DNA from: Paracoccaceae bacterium
GTDB lineage: Bacteria > Pseudomonadota > Alphaproteobacteria > Rhodobacterales > Rhodobacteraceae
Assembly: GCA_030625695.1 (NCBI GenBank)
Contig: DAOUQK010000045.1
Span: 1-15,072, forward strand
Length of the DNA stretch: 15,072 nucleotides
Direction of reading: 5' to 3'
Made by a program: the position numbers and the translations under genes. Shown here piece after piece: positions 14,055-15,072 of this stretch. The notes beneath the pieces are model-generated. The model saw only the letters and a list, made by a program, of their open reading frames with translations. It was not told where the DNA came from and made no database searches. Numbering within the stretch: the first letter of the stretch is position 1; each line of letters begins with the position of its first letter.

Positions 14055-14865
14055 GTGGGGGGCCGCCCGCCGGGGTGAACCCGTGCTGACGAAATATCGC
14101 TTGCGCCTCTGACCCGACCAGAAACTGGAAAAATGCCCGCGAAGTGGTTGTGTCGCCATCTTTTATCAAGGCCGCCGGATAAACTATGGGCGGATGAGAG
14201 CCGGGTGGAAACATCCCCAGCACCCGCACCCGGGGTTCGGCGAAGGCGTCTGTGGCATAAACGATGCCCAAAGGTGCCTCGCCCAAGGCCACCAACCGCA
14301 ATGCGGCGCGGACATTGTCGGTCTGGGCAATGTGCGGTTGCACCGTTTCCCAAACGCCAAGCGATATCAAGGCCTGGCGCCCATAGATGCCTGCCGGCAC
14401 CGCCTCGACCAGCGCCATGGCCAGGCGTTTGCCCTGCAAGGCTGCGATCAGGTCCATTCCCGGTTTGACCTCAAGACTGACATCGTTGCCCGGCCCCGCG
14501 ATCAGAGCCAGTTGGTTGCCTGCCAGGTTCATCCTTGTCGCTGGTGCCAGAACCGCCTGATCCTCCAAAAGGTCCATCCACAAGCTGTTGGCAGAAATAA
14601 ATATCTGGGCCGGAGCACCATATTGGATTTGCCGGGCCAGTGCCGAACTGCCGGCGTAAGAAATGCTCAGAGAGGTGCCTTGTGTCCGCTCAAAATTCGC
14701 CGCCACTTCATCCAACGCATTTTTCAGGCTTGCGGCGGCAAACACAGTCACCCGAGGTCCCGCCTGCGCCGCCAAACCCAGCCCCAAGCCGAGCCAGAAC
14801 ATCGCCGCCAGCAAGGCAGGCATAAGCAGCAATTGCGTTCGTTTGTGAATGATCGGCCAGTCCAT
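14047..14865 (-). CDS. modA: Molybdate-binding periplasmic protein ModA
   Basis: A 272-residue binding protein that delivers molybdate (or tungstate) to ModBC. A signal peptide is visible: basic HKR near residue 8, a hydrophobic core (about 11-33) and cleavage after 'AAQA' (35). The mature protein starts with 'VTVFAAASLKNALDEVAANF', the ModA hallmark whose Ser contacts the oxyanion. 'SISYAGSSALARQIQYGAPA' and 'FISANSLWMDLL' follow, then 'GIVYATDAF' with the Tyr that closes the site. The ATG at 14865 is the best start by signal-peptide shape; the ribosome binding site is weak. An open frame continues to 15042, but the added 59 residues would hide the signal peptide and cover the apparent promoter. 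It is first in modABC; no ModE-type box was recognised upstream. Confidence 0.93.
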   Translation of the reverse strand: MDWPIIHKRTQLLLMPALLAAMFWLGLGLGLAAQAGPRVTVFAAASLKNALDEVAANFERTQGTSLSISYAGSSALARQIQYGAPAQIFISANSLWMDLLEDQAVLAPATRMNLAGNQLALIAGPGNDVSLEVKPGMDLIAALQGKRLAMALVEAVPAGIYGRQALISLGVWETVQPHIAQTDNVRAALRLVALGEAPLGIVYATDAFAEPRVRVLGMFPPGSHPPIVYPAALIKDGDTTTSRAFFQFLVGSEAQAIFRQHGFTPAGGPPHD

Positions 14866-15072
14866 GCTCGAACAGTAATCCGGTTGCGAGGTGAAGGAAA
14901 CCGGTGTCGTATTTGTCCGCAATACCCAAGTGTCAATCGGTTTCACGCCGGAGATGGCCAGATTGGGCAAACCGTGTTCGTCATTATAATTTGAGAACTT
15001 CTCAATCAAACTGTCGGTCAACCGGACTGAGCTACTCCCCAAATATTGGGCAGGTTCTGGCGTGATTTAAGG
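14866..15072 (-). promoter_or_regulatory. modABC upstream region with promoter-like site, palindrome and leader
   Basis: This 207-bp stretch holds no convincing gene. On the minus strand TATAAT (14988-14983) is preceded at 15 bp by TTGATT (15009-15004); a perfect palindrome TTGAGAACTTCTCAA (14991-15005) fills the spacer. If this is the promoter, the modA leader is about 110 bases and contains a long-range inverted repeat (14897-14903 with 14938-14944). A small palindrome CCCAAATATTGGG lies at 15038-15050. No ModE consensus (TATATA-type inverted repeat) is visible. The real location of the start site is unproven. Confidence 0.4.

Noticed and set aside
14194..14994. A 266-codon plus-strand open frame opposite modA
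   Set aside because: It is a shadow of modA; the composition is rich in Arg, Gln, His and Cys, and there is no motif or ribosome binding site.
14866..15042. N-terminal extension of ModA to position 15042
   Set aside because: It would place 59 polar residues before the signal peptide and cover the best promoter-like site; the start at 14865 gives a normal ModA.
15016..15045. A tRNA-like start (GGGGAGTAGCTCAGTC) on the minus strand
   Set aside because: The D-stem does not close, and no anticodon stem or T-arm (GGTTCGA-type) follows, so it is not a tRNA; a remnant cannot be shown from this sequence alone.

Overview
The window reads as chromosomal DNA of an alphaproteobacterium, most likely a Rhodobacterales (Roseobacter-type) marine bacterium. 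The grounds are the high G+C coding bias, tight operons with ATGA stop/start overlaps, a DUF2312/GapR nucleoid protein, a TIGR01244 sulfur transferase beside a persulfide-dioxygenase-type hydrolase, and protein sequences typical of that group. The assignment comes from recognising families, not from a search. Gene density is high and there is no prophage, IS element, CRISPR array, rRNA or tRNA.

Left block (1-3695, minus strand): a branched-chain-amino-acid/amide-type (HAAT) ABC importer. A Tat-exported binding protein comes first, then an intergenic hairpin, then the LivH-like and LivM-like permeases, then the first seven codons of an ATPase gene that leaves the window.

Central block (3915-8741, plus strand), divergent from the importer across a 219-bp intergenic region with several inverted repeats: a signalling cluster. 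It holds an XRE/ScfR-type DNA-binding protein, a receiver-only response regulator, a small two-helix membrane protein coupled to it by ATGA overlap, and an 899-residue SLC5-STAC-histidine kinase of CbrA type. The XRE protein has a segment that aligns without gaps with the DHp (phospho-histidine) hairpin of the kinase in the same cluster, including the H-box His-Glu. The receiver has no output domain, so the XRE protein is the natural candidate for the DNA-binding end of this circuit, and the divergent importer is a natural target. This is the most interesting inference in the window.

A FliM/FliN (SpoA) domain protein stands alone at 8840-10021 without other flagellar genes.

Sulfur block (10052-11407, minus): a rhodanese-like TIGR01244 protein and an MBL-fold persulfide dioxygenase, which together equal the two halves of Blh-type fusions. 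A clear sigma-70-like promoter has an inverted repeat across its spacer and -10 box, the layout expected for a sulfide/persulfide-responsive repressor.

Right block: a small two-helix membrane protein (minus), GapR (plus), and modABC for molybdate uptake (minus). modC and gapR converge on a perfect 25-bp-stem palindrome that supplies the modC stop codon. A promoter-like site with a 15-bp palindrome lies upstream of modA.
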